Below, piece after piece: positions 56,505-64,000 of a stretch of DNA of 64,000 nt. The stretch's first letter is position 1, and the number at the start of each line of letters is the position of its first letter. A program made the translations under genes and the position numbers. The notes below the pieces were generated by a model. That model worked only from the letters and a program-made list of their open reading frames with translations. It did no database searches and had not been told where the DNA came from. Origin of the DNA: Pseudarthrobacter enclensis (GTDB lineage Bacteria > Actinomycetota > Actinomycetes > Actinomycetales > Micrococcaceae); contig NZ_JAUSRE010000009.1 of assembly GCF_030811655.1 (NCBI RefSeq), positions 62,001-126,000 on the forward strand. Reading direction: 5' to 3'.

Positions 56505-56598
56505 GCGCGCCGGAAAGGAGCATGCGCCTCGGAAACGAACAAGCGCGTCGGAAACCGCGGCGCGCGTCCCAAGGAATGCCCGCGTCGCCCGGAAACGG
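56505..56598. repeat. Degenerate 19-bp tandem repeat
   Basis: Units beginning GCGC at 56505, 56524, 56543 and 56562 are spaced exactly 19 bases apart; the first three contain CGGAAA. A fifth related unit starts at 56582 (20 bases on). A further copy at 56410 (GCGCGCCCGGAAAA) is 95 bases (5 x 19) upstream. The period is not a multiple of three, so this is not a coding repeat. Confidence 0.55.
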
Positions 56599-56712
56599 GG
56601 CCTGCCTATTTGCCAGCAGACTGGGCCCGCAGCACCCCATCGACTGCTCCGCAGGTGTGGTCCAGGGGCCGCCAAACGACACGTCGGAAGCACCCGATGG
56701 GTGGGGGTTAAA

Positions 56713-56747
56713 TGAAGAAAAGCACCAGGTCCGAAGAACTGATGCTT
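56713..56747 (-). terminator. Terminator of the tRNA cluster
   Basis: AAGCACCAG pairs with CTGATGCTT (one mismatch, 56719-56727 with 56739-56747). On the minus strand TTTTCTTCATTT follows, just after the 3' end of tRNA-Phe. Confidence 0.75.
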
Positions 56748-56752
56748 CCCAG

Positions 56753-56828
56753 TGGTGGCTCCGACCGGCGTCGATCCGGTGACCTTTCGATTTTCAGTCG
56801 AACGCTCTACCAACTGAGCTACAGAGCC
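56753..56828 (-). tRNA. tRNA-Phe (GAA)
   Basis: A full cloverleaf read on the minus strand from 56828. The acceptor is GGCTCTG/CGGAGCC, the D arm AGCTCAGTTGGTAGAGC, the anticodon loop CTGAAAA with anticodon GAA, and the T arm has GGTCG-type pairing with the TCGA loop. CCA is encoded at 56755-56753. Third of three tRNA genes in one transcript. Confidence 0.95.
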
Positions 56829-56876
56829 TAGGTGACTAGTCACCATGACAGCCGGAATTTCTTCCAACAATCAGAG

Positions 56877-56950
56877 CGACCCTGACGGGACTTGAACCCG
56901 CGACCTCCGCCGTGACAGGGCGGCGCGCTAACCAACTGCGCTACAGGGCC
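56877..56950 (-). tRNA. tRNA-Asp (GTC)
   Basis: Read on the minus strand from 56950. The acceptor is GGCCCTG/CAGGGTC (one G-U), the D arm GCGCAGTTGGTTAGCGC, the anticodon loop CTGTCAC with anticodon GTC, the T loop TTCAAGT, and the discriminator base G. CCA is not encoded. Middle gene of the cluster. Confidence 0.95.
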
Positions 56951-57040
56951 TTGCGTTTCTTGCTTTGCAGTATCTCTACCGCTTTTTTCAAGGCTTCCAG
57001 CCTACCAGACTTTTTCAGCCTGCTTGACCAGTTCCTTGCG

Positions 57041-57113
57041 TACCCCCAACGGGATTCGAACCCGTGCCGCCGCCGTGAAAGGGCGGTGTCCTAGGCCGCT
57101 AGACGATGGGGGC
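57041..57113 (-). tRNA. tRNA-Glu (TTC)
   Basis: Read on the minus strand from 57113. The acceptor is GCCCCCA/TGGGGGT, the D arm includes TCTAGCGGCCTAGGA, the anticodon loop is CTTTCAC with anticodon TTC, and the T arm is CGGGTTCGAATCCCG. The discriminator is A; CCA is not encoded. First gene of the Glu-Asp-Phe cluster. The 164 bases upstream to 57277 hold its promoter, of which TTGACG near 57151 may be the -35 box. Confidence 0.95.
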
Positions 57114-57277
57114 CAGAACCCGTTCGGAGCAAAATAAAAGGCGTCAAGCGGGGCTTTTCGTCTTTGTCCTTCGCGTTTCTCCGAACTGGACTCTAAAACT
57201 ATAGGGGCTAACCGGGAATAATCCAAAATCCACGAAAAACCGCAGCGTTGGGCCCCTGTCCGGGTAAAGATGGACGG

Positions 57278-58288
57278 ATGGATGCCGTAGCAGCGCTCAA
57301 CGAGATTGCTTTCTGGCTGGAGCGCGGACGCGCCGCCACGTTCAAGGTCCAGGCCTTCCGCAAGGCCGCCGCGGCCATCGGGCCCCTCGGGCCGGAGGAG
57401 GTGGCAGCGCGCGCCCGGACTGGCCGGCTCAAGTCCATGAAGGGGATTGGCGACCGGACTTATGCGGTGATTCGGCAGGCCGTTGATGGACAGGTCCCCG
57501 ATTACCTGGCAGACCTTCGCGAGAAGGGCGCCCAGCCCCTGGCATCCGGGGGTTCGGACCTCCGGGAATCGCTCCGGGGCGACCTGCACAGCCACAGCGA
57601 ATGGTCCGACGGCGGCTCCCCCATAGAACTCATGCTGGCAGCGGCGGAGGTGCTGGGCAGAGAGTACCTGGCGTTGACGGACCACTCCCCCAACCTCACC
57701 ATCGCCAACGGCCTCTCCCCCGCGCGCCTGCGGGATCAGCTGGATGTGGTGGCCGGCATCAACGAAAAAGCCGGAGGTACCAGGCTGCTCACCGGGATCG
57801 AAGTGGACATCCTGGAGTCCGGCGAGCTGGACCAGGAGCCGGAACTGCTGGAGCGCCTGGACATCGTGGTGGCCAGCGTCCACTCAAAGTTGCGCGCCGA
57901 CCGGAAGACCATGACCGCGCGGATGCTGGGCGGGATCCAGGACCCGCGGACCAACGTGCTGGGACACTGCACCGGGCGCCTGGTGGAGGGCTCGCGGGGA
58001 ACCCGGCCGCCGTCTGAATTCGATGCCGTGGAAGTGTTTTCGGCGTGCGCGGAACATAATGTGGCGGTCGAGATCAATTCCCGCCCCGAACGGCAGGACC
58101 CGCCGGACGCCCTGATCCAGCTGGCCCTGGAAGCAGGCTGCCTGTTCTCGATAGACAGCGATGCCCACGCTCCCGGGCAGCTGGACTTCCTGCAGTACGG
58201 TGCGGAGCGGGCCGCCCGCAACAACGTCCCGGCTGACCGGATCATCACCACATGGCCCGTGGACAAGCTTCTTGCCTGGGCAGGCTGA
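57278..58288 (+). CDS. PHP-domain phosphoesterase with N-terminal helix-hairpin-helix region
   Basis: A 336-residue protein resembling the C-terminal part of family X polymerases (PolX). An N-terminal helix-hairpin-helix region (FRKAAAAIGPLGPEEVAARARTGRLKSMKGIGDRTYAVIRQ, residues 27-67) is followed by the PHP metal centre: GDLHSHSEWSDG (near residue 107), LALTDHSPNL, GIEVDIL, VVASVHSK, LGHCTGR and SIDSDAHAPGQL. The polymerase palm is absent. It may act in DNA repair or as a phosphatase. A TAAAGA box ends 7 bases before the ATG, compatible with a leaderless start. Confidence 0.85.
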   Translation: MDAVAALNEIAFWLERGRAATFKVQAFRKAAAAIGPLGPEEVAARARTGRLKSMKGIGDRTYAVIRQAVDGQVPDYLADLREKGAQPLASGGSDLRESLRGDLHSHSEWSDGGSPIELMLAAAEVLGREYLALTDHSPNLTIANGLSPARLRDQLDVVAGINEKAGGTRLLTGIEVDILESGELDQEPELLERLDIVVASVHSKLRADRKTMTARMLGGIQDPRTNVLGHCTGRLVEGSRGTRPPSEFDAVEVFSACAEHNVAVEINSRPERQDPPDALIQLALEAGCLFSIDSDAHAPGQLDFLQYGAERAARNNVPADRIITTWPVDKLLAWAG

Positions 58289-58369
58289 CCGGAAAGTGCG
58301 CGCGGACGGCGGGAGTGGTGTGGCCATTTTCCGCCAGCCCGGCATTCCGTCCAGCCGTAGATTGTTCTT

Positions 58370-59374
58370 ATGCCTTCAACCAGTCCCGCACGCGAACCCC
58401 TCACCCCACCATCGGCACCACCTGCTCCGGTCAAGGCCCTCGGCGTGGCGGCCATGGTGGTCACAGTTGTGCTGTGGGCGTCGGCGTTCGTTGGCATCAG
58501 GGCCGTAGGCCCGTTCTTCTCACCCGGCTCCCTGACGCTGGGCAGGCTGACGATTGCCGCCGTCGCACTGGCCTTTGTCGTTGTGCCGCAACTGCTCAGG
58601 AGCCGGCTGTTGCCTAAGGGCCGGGAGTGGCTTCCCATCCTGGCCTACGGGGTGATGTGGTTTGGCGGCTACAACGTGGCGCTGAACGCTGCGGAGCACA
58701 TCCTGGATGCCGGCACCAGCGCCCTGCTGATCAACGTCAACCCCATCCTGGTGGCCATCATGGCCGGCATGTTCCTCAAGGAGGGGTTCCCGCGCTGGCT
58801 GCTCATCGGCAGCACCGTGGCATTCGCGGGCGTCGCGCTCATCGCCGCCGGTTCCGGACAGCCGCGCACCCCCGGGGAAAGCTCGACGGCGGACCTGGCC
58901 GGCGTGGGGCTTTGCCTCCTTGCCGCGGTGCTCGCCGCAGTCAGCGTCATCATCCAGAAGCCGGTGGTGCGGAAATTTCCGGCGGCCCAGGCTACCTGGT
59001 TCGGGATCGTAGTGGGAGCGCTGTGCTGCCTGCCCTTCGCAGGGCAGCTGGCATCCGAAGTCCAGGCTGCCCCTGTTCAGGCCACTCTCGGCCTGGTGTA
59101 CCTGGGTGTCTTCCCCACGGCCATCGCCTTCACCACCTGGGCCTACGCGTTATCGCTGGTGGACGCCGGGAAGCTGGCAGCCACCACGTATCTGGTTCCC
59201 GGCACCACCGTCCTCATCTCCTGGCTGCTGCTGGGTGAGATTCCCACCGCCTGGGGCCTGGTGGGCGGCTTGGTGTGCCTGGCAGGCGTGGGCCTGACCC
59301 GGCGCAGGACCAGGACTGACAGGGCGCCGGAAAGGCCGCTGGAAGAAGGGGGCGCGCGCCCCCTCCGGCGCTAG
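58370..59374 (+). CDS. EamA-family (DMT) exporter
   Basis: A 334-residue integral membrane protein with about ten hydrophobic segments in two EamA halves. The first half includes MVVTVVLWASAFVGIRAVGPFFSPGSLTLGRLTIAA and LLINVNPILVAIMAGMFLKEGFPRW. The second half includes TLGLVYLGVFPTAIAFTTWAYALSLVDAGKLAATTYLVPGTTVLISWLLLGEIPT. It probably exports amino acids or metabolites. ATG 58370 lies 6 bases after TAGATT. Confidence 0.9.
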   Translation: MPSTSPAREPLTPPSAPPAPVKALGVAAMVVTVVLWASAFVGIRAVGPFFSPGSLTLGRLTIAAVALAFVVVPQLLRSRLLPKGREWLPILAYGVMWFGGYNVALNAAEHILDAGTSALLINVNPILVAIMAGMFLKEGFPRWLLIGSTVAFAGVALIAAGSGQPRTPGESSTADLAGVGLCLLAAVLAAVSVIIQKPVVRKFPAAQATWFGIVVGALCCLPFAGQLASEVQAAPVQATLGLVYLGVFPTAIAFTTWAYALSLVDAGKLAATTYLVPGTTVLISWLLLGEIPTAWGLVGGLVCLAGVGLTRRRTRTDRAPERPLEEGGARPLRR

Positions 59375-59383
59375 AGTCGGAGT

Positions 59384-59845
59384 ATGCCAGCCACCCTCCC
59401 GCCGGGTTTGCCCATTATTCCCCCACCGCCTGACAGACCCGGGGGCGGGAACCAGCCCCGCCACGTACAGGCAGCGGGATTCACCATGTCCCCCGACGAG
59501 TTCGAATCGGCAGTCCAGGATGCCCTGGACAGCATCCCCGCAAAGCTGGCCCAGGCCATGGACAACGTTGCGGTCTTCATCGACGACGACTACATTCCCG
59601 GCCCCGGGGAAGATCCGGACACCGTGCTGTTGGGATTGTACGAGGGGGTTCCGCTAACGGAACGCGACTCGTGGTGGGATGCCGGGTCCCTCCCGGACCG
59701 GATAACTATCTTCCGCGAACCGATCCTGGAGATCTGCGCCTCCCGGGAAGACGTAATCCACGAGGTGGCCGTGACTGTGGTGCACGAAATCGCCCACCAC
59801 TTCGGCATTTCCGACAAGCGGCTGCACGAGCTGGGCTGGGGCTAG
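59384..59845 (+). CDS. Zincin-like metallopeptidase (DUF1025 type)
   Basis: A 153-residue protein. A proline-rich N-terminus of about 40 residues precedes MSPDEFESAVQDALDSIPAKLAQAMDNVAVFIDD, a helical region, and the zinc-binding motif VVHEIAHHFGISDKRLHELGWG at the C-terminus (HExxH near residue 137, with a further Glu in LHELG). The family is small, cytoplasmic and poorly characterised. It starts 9 bases after the EamA stop, with TAGAGT ending 6 bases before the ATG. Confidence 0.85.
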   Translation: MPATLPPGLPIIPPPPDRPGGGNQPRHVQAAGFTMSPDEFESAVQDALDSIPAKLAQAMDNVAVFIDDDYIPGPGEDPDTVLLGLYEGVPLTERDSWWDAGSLPDRITIFREPILEICASREDVIHEVAVTVVHEIAHHFGISDKRLHELGWG

Positions 59846-59855
59846 CCTTGTAGGC

Positions 59856-60776
59856 ATGGGACATGACCACAGCCACAGCCACGGGATCACCGCCACGGGC
59901 CGGCACCGAAAACGCCTTGTGGCCGTCCTGGGGATCACCCTTGGCGTGGTGGTGATCCAGATTGTGGGCGCGGTGTTCTCCGGTTCCCTCTCCCTGCTCG
60001 CCGATGCCGGCCACATGCTCTCCGACGCAGCCGGCGTCACCATCGCCCTGCTGGCAGCATGGATTGCCGGCCGCCCCGCCAGCGACCAGCGGACCTACGG
60101 CTACCAGCGCGCCGAGGTCCTGGCAGCCCTGGCCAACGCCTTGATCCTGATCGTGATCTCCGTGGTGATCTTCACCGAGGCGATCCGGCGGTTCGGTGCG
60201 CCACCGGAAGTCCACACGGACATCATGCTCTTCGCCGCCGTCCTGGGCGCCGTGGCCAACCTGGCCTCGCTCCTCATCCTGCGTACGGCCCAGGATGAGA
60301 GCCTGAACGTCCGCGGCGCCTACCTGGAGGTGCTCGGCGACCTCCTGGGCTCGGTGGCCGTCATTATCGCCGCCGTGGTGATCATGCTGACCGGATTCCA
60401 GACGGCGGACACCATTGCATCTGTGCTGATCGCACTGATGATCCTGCCGCGGGCATGGAGCTTGCTGCGCGACGTGGTGGATGTGCTGCTGGAGGCCAGC
60501 CCGAAAGGGGTGGAGGTGCAGATGATCCGTGAGCACATCCTTTCGGTGGCCGGAGTGACCGATGTGCACGACATCCACATCTGGACCATTACCTCAGGGG
60601 TTCCGGTGTTCTCTGCCCACGTGGTGGTGGAGGACGGGGTGCTCAACGCCCGGGGTGCCGATCAGTTGCTGGACAAGCTCATTACCTGCCTGGGCTCGCA
60701 CTTCGACACTGACCACTGCACGTTCCAGCTGGAGCCTGCCAGCCACTCGGACCACGAAGCACATCAGCACGCCTAG
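59856..60776 (+). CDS. Cation diffusion facilitator (zinc/cobalt exporter)
   Basis: A 306-residue CDF transporter. A histidine-rich start (MGHDHSHSHG) and end (HSDHEAHQHA) flank six membrane segments. The first transport site shows in SLLADAGHMLSDAAGVTIALLAA (H and D) and a matching HxxxD-type segment in AYLEVLGDLLGSVAVIIAAVVI. The cytoplasmic C-terminal domain contains TDVHDIHIWTITSGVPVFSAHVVVE. It exports divalent metal such as zinc in exchange for protons. TAGCCT ends 7 bases before the ATG and overlaps the previous stop. Confidence 0.93.
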   Translation: MGHDHSHSHGITATGRHRKRLVAVLGITLGVVVIQIVGAVFSGSLSLLADAGHMLSDAAGVTIALLAAWIAGRPASDQRTYGYQRAEVLAALANALILIVISVVIFTEAIRRFGAPPEVHTDIMLFAAVLGAVANLASLLILRTAQDESLNVRGAYLEVLGDLLGSVAVIIAAVVIMLTGFQTADTIASVLIALMILPRAWSLLRDVVDVLLEASPKGVEVQMIREHILSVAGVTDVHDIHIWTITSGVPVFSAHVVVEDGVLNARGADQLLDKLITCLGSHFDTDHCTFQLEPASHSDHEAHQHA

Positions 60777-60855
60777 TCCGACACACCACAGCATATTCCG
60801 CCGCTAATCACATTGTTGTGGTTTATGTTATTGATGTGACTGCTGTTGCCAATGT

Positions 60856-60950
60856 GCAACGCCTCACGTAACCTCAGACTGCTGGCGAGCAGCTGAGGGG
60901 CACCGTCGTGCCGCATCCAGAACCTCACTCCCAGCCTTACCGTTGCGAGG
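60856..60950 (+). promoter_or_regulatory. Structured leader upstream of the NlpC/P60 gene (candidate riboswitch)
   Basis: GCAACG (60856-60861) pairs with CGTTGC (60941-60946), closing a domain with two internal hairpins: CCTCAG-a-CTGCT/AGCAG-c-TGAGG (60872-60897) and GGCAC-cgtc-GTGCC (60899-60912). The gene's ribosome site GAGG (60947-60950) follows the closing stem directly. Cyclic di-AMP (ydaO) riboswitches often precede such genes in actinobacteria, but I cannot match that consensus convincingly. Confidence 0.4.
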
Positions 60951-60959
60951 ACTCTGCAG

Positions 60960-62465
60960 ATGGCTTTATCCGGATCGGGCCGCGGGACGGCCGTGCTGTG
61001 CGCCGCCGTCGTACTCTTTGCATCTGCGGCAACACCGGCAGCCGCCTTACCGGCGATGTACTCCCCGCTGGCCGTTCCGGCATCGCCGGAGATTCCTTCA
61101 CCCGAGGACATCGCCGCAGCCAAGGCCAGCGAGTCCGCTACGGCCGACGAGGTCACCAGGATCGAGGGGATTCTGGCTGACGCGGCCACATCCCAGCAGG
61201 CGGCGTTCGCGGTGGCGATGCAGGCCAACAACTCCTACAGCGAAGCTTTGGTGGAACTGCAGCAGAGGACGGAGGCCGCATCCGTTGCCTCCGCCAAGGC
61301 CGCGTCCGCACGCGAGCAGCAGGACAAGACCCGGAAGCAGGTGGGGCAGCTCGCCGGCGACCTGTACCGGAACGGCGGCCTGAACCCCACCCTTGGAACC
61401 TTGGCCAGCGGGGGCGAAAGCATGCAGCAGGCCGCCACGCTTGAGGCTCTCTCGGCAAGCCGCAGCCGCGCCTTTGACGCTGCTGACGCCGCCGCTACCG
61501 CCTACCGTTCCCTCACGGCAGCGGCTGACGATGCCACCAAGGCCGCCGCTGATGCGGCGACGACTGCAGAACAGCGAAAGTCCGAGGCCGAACAGGCAAA
61601 CGCTGCGCAGGTCAAAGCGGTGTCCGACGCCAAAGCACAGCGGACCGTCCTGGTGGACCAGTTGGCACAGCTCCGCAACACCACGGCGGCGCTGGAGTCG
61701 GCCCGTGTGGATGCCCTTGACCGGCAACGTGAAGAGGCACGCCTCGCCGCGCTTTCCGCCGCCGCTGACAAGGCGGCCCAGGACAAGGCCACCCAGGACA
61801 CCGCTGCCCAAAACCAGGGAGCCCGGAACCAGGCGTCCCCGCAAACCAACTCCGGGCAGGCCGCCGCCCCTGCGGCTCCGGCTCCTGCAGCACCCGCCCA
61901 AGCCGCGCCTCCTGCGCCAGCCCCCGCAGCACCGGCACCAGCTGATCCAGCGCCGGCCCCGGCTGCCCCAGCCCCGGTTGCCCCGGCCCCCGCACCTGCT
62001 CCACCTGCTGATCCAGCCCCCGCACCGGCCCCGCCTGCGCCTGCTCCGGTTGCCCCGGCGCCCGCGCCCGCCCCTGCTCCTTCGACCGGTTCAGGCACCT
62101 ACGACGTGGCCATTTCCGTTGCCTTGGGGAAGGTCGGCGCGCCTTACTACTACCAGTGGGGCGGCACAGGCGTGTATGGCTTTGACTGCTCGGGACTGGT
62201 CCAGAACGCCTTTGCCGCCGCCGGCACGTACCTTCCCCGCACCGCGTCCCAGCAATATGCGGCGGCCCCGGTACACGTGCCGATTTCGCAGGCCCGCCGC
62301 GGCGACCTGCTGGTCTGGGGTTCGGCGCCGAACTTCTACCACGTGGCCATCTACCTTGGGAACGGCCAGGTGGTGCAGGCACTCAACCCGCAGGAAGGCA
62401 TCACCGTCTCATCCATCAGTTCGATGGTGGGCATGGATCTCTACCCGTACGCAGCCCGCTACTGA
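60960..62465 (+). CDS. Secreted NlpC/P60 peptidoglycan endopeptidase (RipA-like)
   Basis: A 501-residue cell-wall hydrolase. A signal peptide (to about residue 30) is followed by a long alanine-rich coiled coil (about 45-275), an Ala/Pro repeat linker (about 300-375) and a C-terminal NlpC/P60 domain. Catalytic Cys lies in YGFDCSGLVQNAF, the His in NFYHVAIYLGNGQ, and the polar third residue probably in QALNPQEG. Such enzymes cut D-Glu-m-DAP bonds during daughter-cell separation. ATG 60960 has GAGG 9 bases upstream, next to the structured leader. Confidence 0.92.
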   Translation: MALSGSGRGTAVLCAAVVLFASAATPAAALPAMYSPLAVPASPEIPSPEDIAAAKASESATADEVTRIEGILADAATSQQAAFAVAMQANNSYSEALVELQQRTEAASVASAKAASAREQQDKTRKQVGQLAGDLYRNGGLNPTLGTLASGGESMQQAATLEALSASRSRAFDAADAAATAYRSLTAAADDATKAAADAATTAEQRKSEAEQANAAQVKAVSDAKAQRTVLVDQLAQLRNTTAALESARVDALDRQREEARLAALSAAADKAAQDKATQDTAAQNQGARNQASPQTNSGQAAAPAAPAPAAPAQAAPPAPAPAAPAPADPAPAPAAPAPVAPAPAPAPPADPAPAPAPPAPAPVAPAPAPAPAPSTGSGTYDVAISVALGKVGAPYYYQWGGTGVYGFDCSGLVQNAFAAAGTYLPRTASQQYAAAPVHVPISQARRGDLLVWGSAPNFYHVAIYLGNGQVVQALNPQEGITVSSISSMVGMDLYPYAARY

Positions 62466-62505
62466 GCTGGGGGTCGGGCTGCGAAAGCAGGCCGCTCCGC
62501 CGTCG

Positions 62506-63378
62506 TCAGCTCAAAATGTCCTTGGTGACGAACCGCCCGTAGGCGAGCGCCCCGAACACTGACACGTAGCCGGCCTGGAGCAGGGCGTTGCTGCCGAAGG
62601 AATCCCACACCATGGGTTGACGCAGCATGTCGCCAAAACCAAGCCAGTAATGGCTGAACAGCCACGGGTGCAGCCACTCCAGCTGCGGCAGCTGGTCCAG
62701 GACCTGGGAGACCACGGACACCACCACCGTGGCTGCCATCGTTCCCACCGGAACCACCGTCATGGTGGACAGGAACAGTCCGATTGCGGACAGGCCGGCC
62801 AGGGATACTGCCAGGTAGGCGGCGATCAGCAGGATGCGCAGGGCCGCTTCCTGCGGTTGCACCACGCCGCCGGAGAGCAGCGTCACCGGACCTATGGGGA
62901 AGAGCGCCGCGCCGATGGCAGCCCCCGCGAGGCCGACGGTCAGGGGGGCGACGATACAGAAAGCCAGGGCGCCCGCGTACTTGACCAGGAGCAACCGCAC
63001 GCGTCCGGCCGGCGCCACCAACAGGTAGCGGAGGGTCCCCAGGTTGGCCTCCCCGGCAATCGTGTCCCCGGCCACCACCCCCACCGCGAGCGGCATGAAC
63101 AGCGGAACCGACACCAGCATGGCGGTGAAGGCCACGAACAGCCCATTTTGGGTAATCCGGTCCAGGAACGCAGGTCCGCGGCCCGGCGGCACCGCAGAGG
63201 AGACCCTGACCGCGATGGCGGTGAGCACCGGAATTGCAGCGAGCGCCAGGAGCAGCGCCCATGTCCGCCGGCGGCCGAACAGGACCTTGAGCTCCGACCC
63301 GAGCAGGGACACCCCGGACCGGCGCGGCGCTGCAGCCTGCCGGGCAGTTCCTGCGGCTTCGGGTATGTCGGCGGGCAC
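62506..63378 (-). CDS. ABC exporter permease (ABC-2 type)
   Basis: A membrane permease of about 290 residues with six hydrophobic segments (for example TWALLLALAAIPVLTAIAV and LFVAFTAMLVSVPLFMPLAVGVVAGDTIAGEANLGTLRYLLVAP). The conserved GEANLGTLRYLL segment is typical of ABC-2 permeases. The start is uncertain: GTG 63378 lies 1 base after the ATPase stop; longer readings would lie inside that gene. It pairs with the upstream ATP-binding subunit; the substrate is unknown. Confidence 0.85.
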   Translation of the reverse strand: MPADIPEAAGTARQAAAPRRSGVSLLGSELKVLFGRRRTWALLLALAAIPVLTAIAVRVSSAVPPGRGPAFLDRITQNGLFVAFTAMLVSVPLFMPLAVGVVAGDTIAGEANLGTLRYLLVAPAGRVRLLLVKYAGALAFCIVAPLTVGLAGAAIGAALFPIGPVTLLSGGVVQPQEAALRILLIAAYLAVSLAGLSAIGLFLSTMTVVPVGTMAATVVVSVVSQVLDQLPQLEWLHPWLFSHYWLGFGDMLRQPMVWDSFGSNALLQAGYVSVFGALAYGRFVTKDILS

Positions 63379-63379
63379 A

Positions 63380-64000
63380 CTACTGGGCAACGTCGAATCC
63401 TTCCCCGGTGAGGGCAACAAAGCGTTCCTCAAGGCTTTCACGTTCGACGGCGAAGCCCCGGACGCGCACACCGGCCTGCACCAGGTGCGCCACGACGTCC
63501 TCGGGGAGCAGCGCCGGTTGTTTGGCGTCGGTTCCGAGCGCCGCTACGACGGTCTCGCCGTCGGGCTGAGTACGCAGGGCTCCCGGCAGTCCCGGTGCGG
63601 GGCCGCCCCGCTCAAGCTGTTCGGGCCTGGGCTGGCCGGCTGCACCGGGCTGTGCAGGCTCCGGCGCCAGGCCCAAACGGGCCAGGACCTGCCGGGCCGC
63701 ACCGCCGTCAGGCGTCACCAACCGGAGCCGGGCGTTCCCGGCCTGCCGCAGCTCAGCAAGGGGTCCCTGCGCCACAAGCCTGCCCGCGCTCATGACGGCA
63801 GCGTGCGTGCACATCTGGTCCACCTCGGCCAGCAGGTGGCTGGACACAAAAACCGTGGTGCCCTCATTCGCCAGGGACCGGACCAGGTTGCGGACTTCCC
63901 GCGTCCCCTGCGGGTCCAGCCCATTGGTGGGTTCGTCCAGAACCAGCAGGTCCCGTGGCGACAGCAGCGCGTTGGCGATGCCCAGCCGCTGCTTCATGCC
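63380..64000 (-). CDS. ABC exporter ATP-binding protein (N-terminus outside window)
   Basis: The visible 206 residues are the C-terminal two thirds of an ABC-2-type ATPase. They begin at the end of the signature motif (GMKQRLGIANALLSPRDLLVLDEPTNGLDPQGTREV, with Walker B LLVLDEP and the D-loop), followed by the H-loop FVSSHLLAEVDQ and a proline/glycine-rich C-terminal extension. Walker A lies beyond base 64000. Its stop is followed almost at once by the permease gene. Confidence 0.93.
   Translation of the reverse strand, partial: GMKQRLGIANALLSPRDLLVLDEPTNGLDPQGTREVRNLVRSLANEGTTVFVSSHLLAEVDQMCTHAAVMSAGRLVAQGPLAELRQAGNARLRLVTPDGGAARQVLARLGLAPEPAQPGAAGQPRPEQLERGGPAPGLPGALRTQPDGETVVAALGTDAKQPALLPEDVVAHLVQAGVRVRGFAVERESLEERFVALTGEGFDVAQ

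Larger units (their letters stand above)
55983..56752. other. Long non-coding region between levansucrase and tRNA-Phe
   Basis: No gene is supported in these 770 bases. From the levansucrase side it holds the likely 5' leader (to about 56223), the promoter with its LacI-type operator (56230-56257), a second inverted repeat (56262-56287), a G/C-rich tract with 19-bp repeats (about 56410-56598) and the tRNA terminator (56713-56747). Open frames here have poor composition and no start signals. Confidence 0.6.

Noticed and set aside
56334..56870. Open frames on both strands in the gap before tRNA-Phe
   Set aside because: They run into the tRNA gene or cross the 19-bp repeats, lack ribosome sites and have no protein-like composition.
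56753..57113. Prophage or integrative element attached at the tRNA cluster
   Set aside because: No integrase, no duplicated tRNA 3' end and ordinary core genes on both sides.
60780..60959. A definite ydaO cyclic di-AMP riboswitch call
   Set aside because: The expected GGGGUGAA and GAACCCGACAGCUAACC cores could not be aligned with confidence, so only a generic structured leader is reported.

Overview
The window looks like core chromosome of a high-GC actinobacterium of the Micrococcaceae, most likely Arthrobacter or Pseudarthrobacter. This rests on G/C-rich third codon positions, actinobacterial families (DUF3151, DUF1990, an LpqY-type sugar importer, GAF-ANTAR, RipA-like NlpC/P60), the tRNA order Glu-Asp-Phe, and several genes whose start codon lies 6-7 bases after a -10 box. 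The assignment is inference. I see no insertion sequence, prophage, CRISPR array or rRNA.

Layout. 1-5.5 kb: dnaX (5' end outside the window), recR and lysC, the last with an internal start for its regulatory subunit. 5.6-12.3 kb: two small related proteins, an OhrR-like MarR regulator with a palindromic operator, and a three-gene unit in which two subtilisin-inhibitor (SSI) domain proteins flank a glycosylase-annotated protein. Facing this unit is a large secreted subtilase whose 3' part is frameshifted. 12.5-15.9 kb: purS-purQ-purL. 15.9-17 kb: a DUF559-type nuclease gene bracketed by two related hairpins. 17-22.3 kb: small enzymes and an ECF sigma/membrane anti-sigma-like pair. 22.5-26.3 kb: purA, a SAM riboswitch driving a short MetE-like methionine synthase, and a uracil-DNA-glycosylase-like gene.

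26.4-35.2 kb: DUF3151, fba, a SpoU methyltransferase, a HAD phosphatase, a Tat hydrolase, STAS-like and GAF-ANTAR regulators, a flavin monooxygenase running in frame into pyrE, and nadE. 35.2-40.3 kb: an IclR regulator divergent from an acetoacetate operon (CoA-transferase A, AtoE transporter, CoA-transferase B, thiolase). 40.5-45.2 kb: a cold-shock protein, two crotonase-fold enzymes, xth and an uncharacterised protein. 45.2-51.9 kb: a LacI regulator, a sugar ABC importer and a GH13 alpha-glucosidase, with a LacI-type operator in the divergent region. 51.9-54.2 kb: an Asp23/AmaP envelope operon.

54.3-56.8 kb: a secreted levansucrase with a second LacI-type operator inside its promoter, then a non-coding stretch with 19-bp tandem repeats. 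56.7-57.1 kb: tRNA-Phe, -Asp and -Glu. 57.3-64 kb: a PHP phosphoesterase, an EamA exporter, a zincin, a CDF metal exporter, an NlpC/P60 endopeptidase with a structured leader, and an ABC exporter cut by the window end.

Functionally, extracellular fructan and alpha-glucoside breakdown feed an importer and a cytoplasmic glucosidase, apparently under LacI-type control. Ketone-body use is under IclR control. The de novo purine genes are split into two loci.
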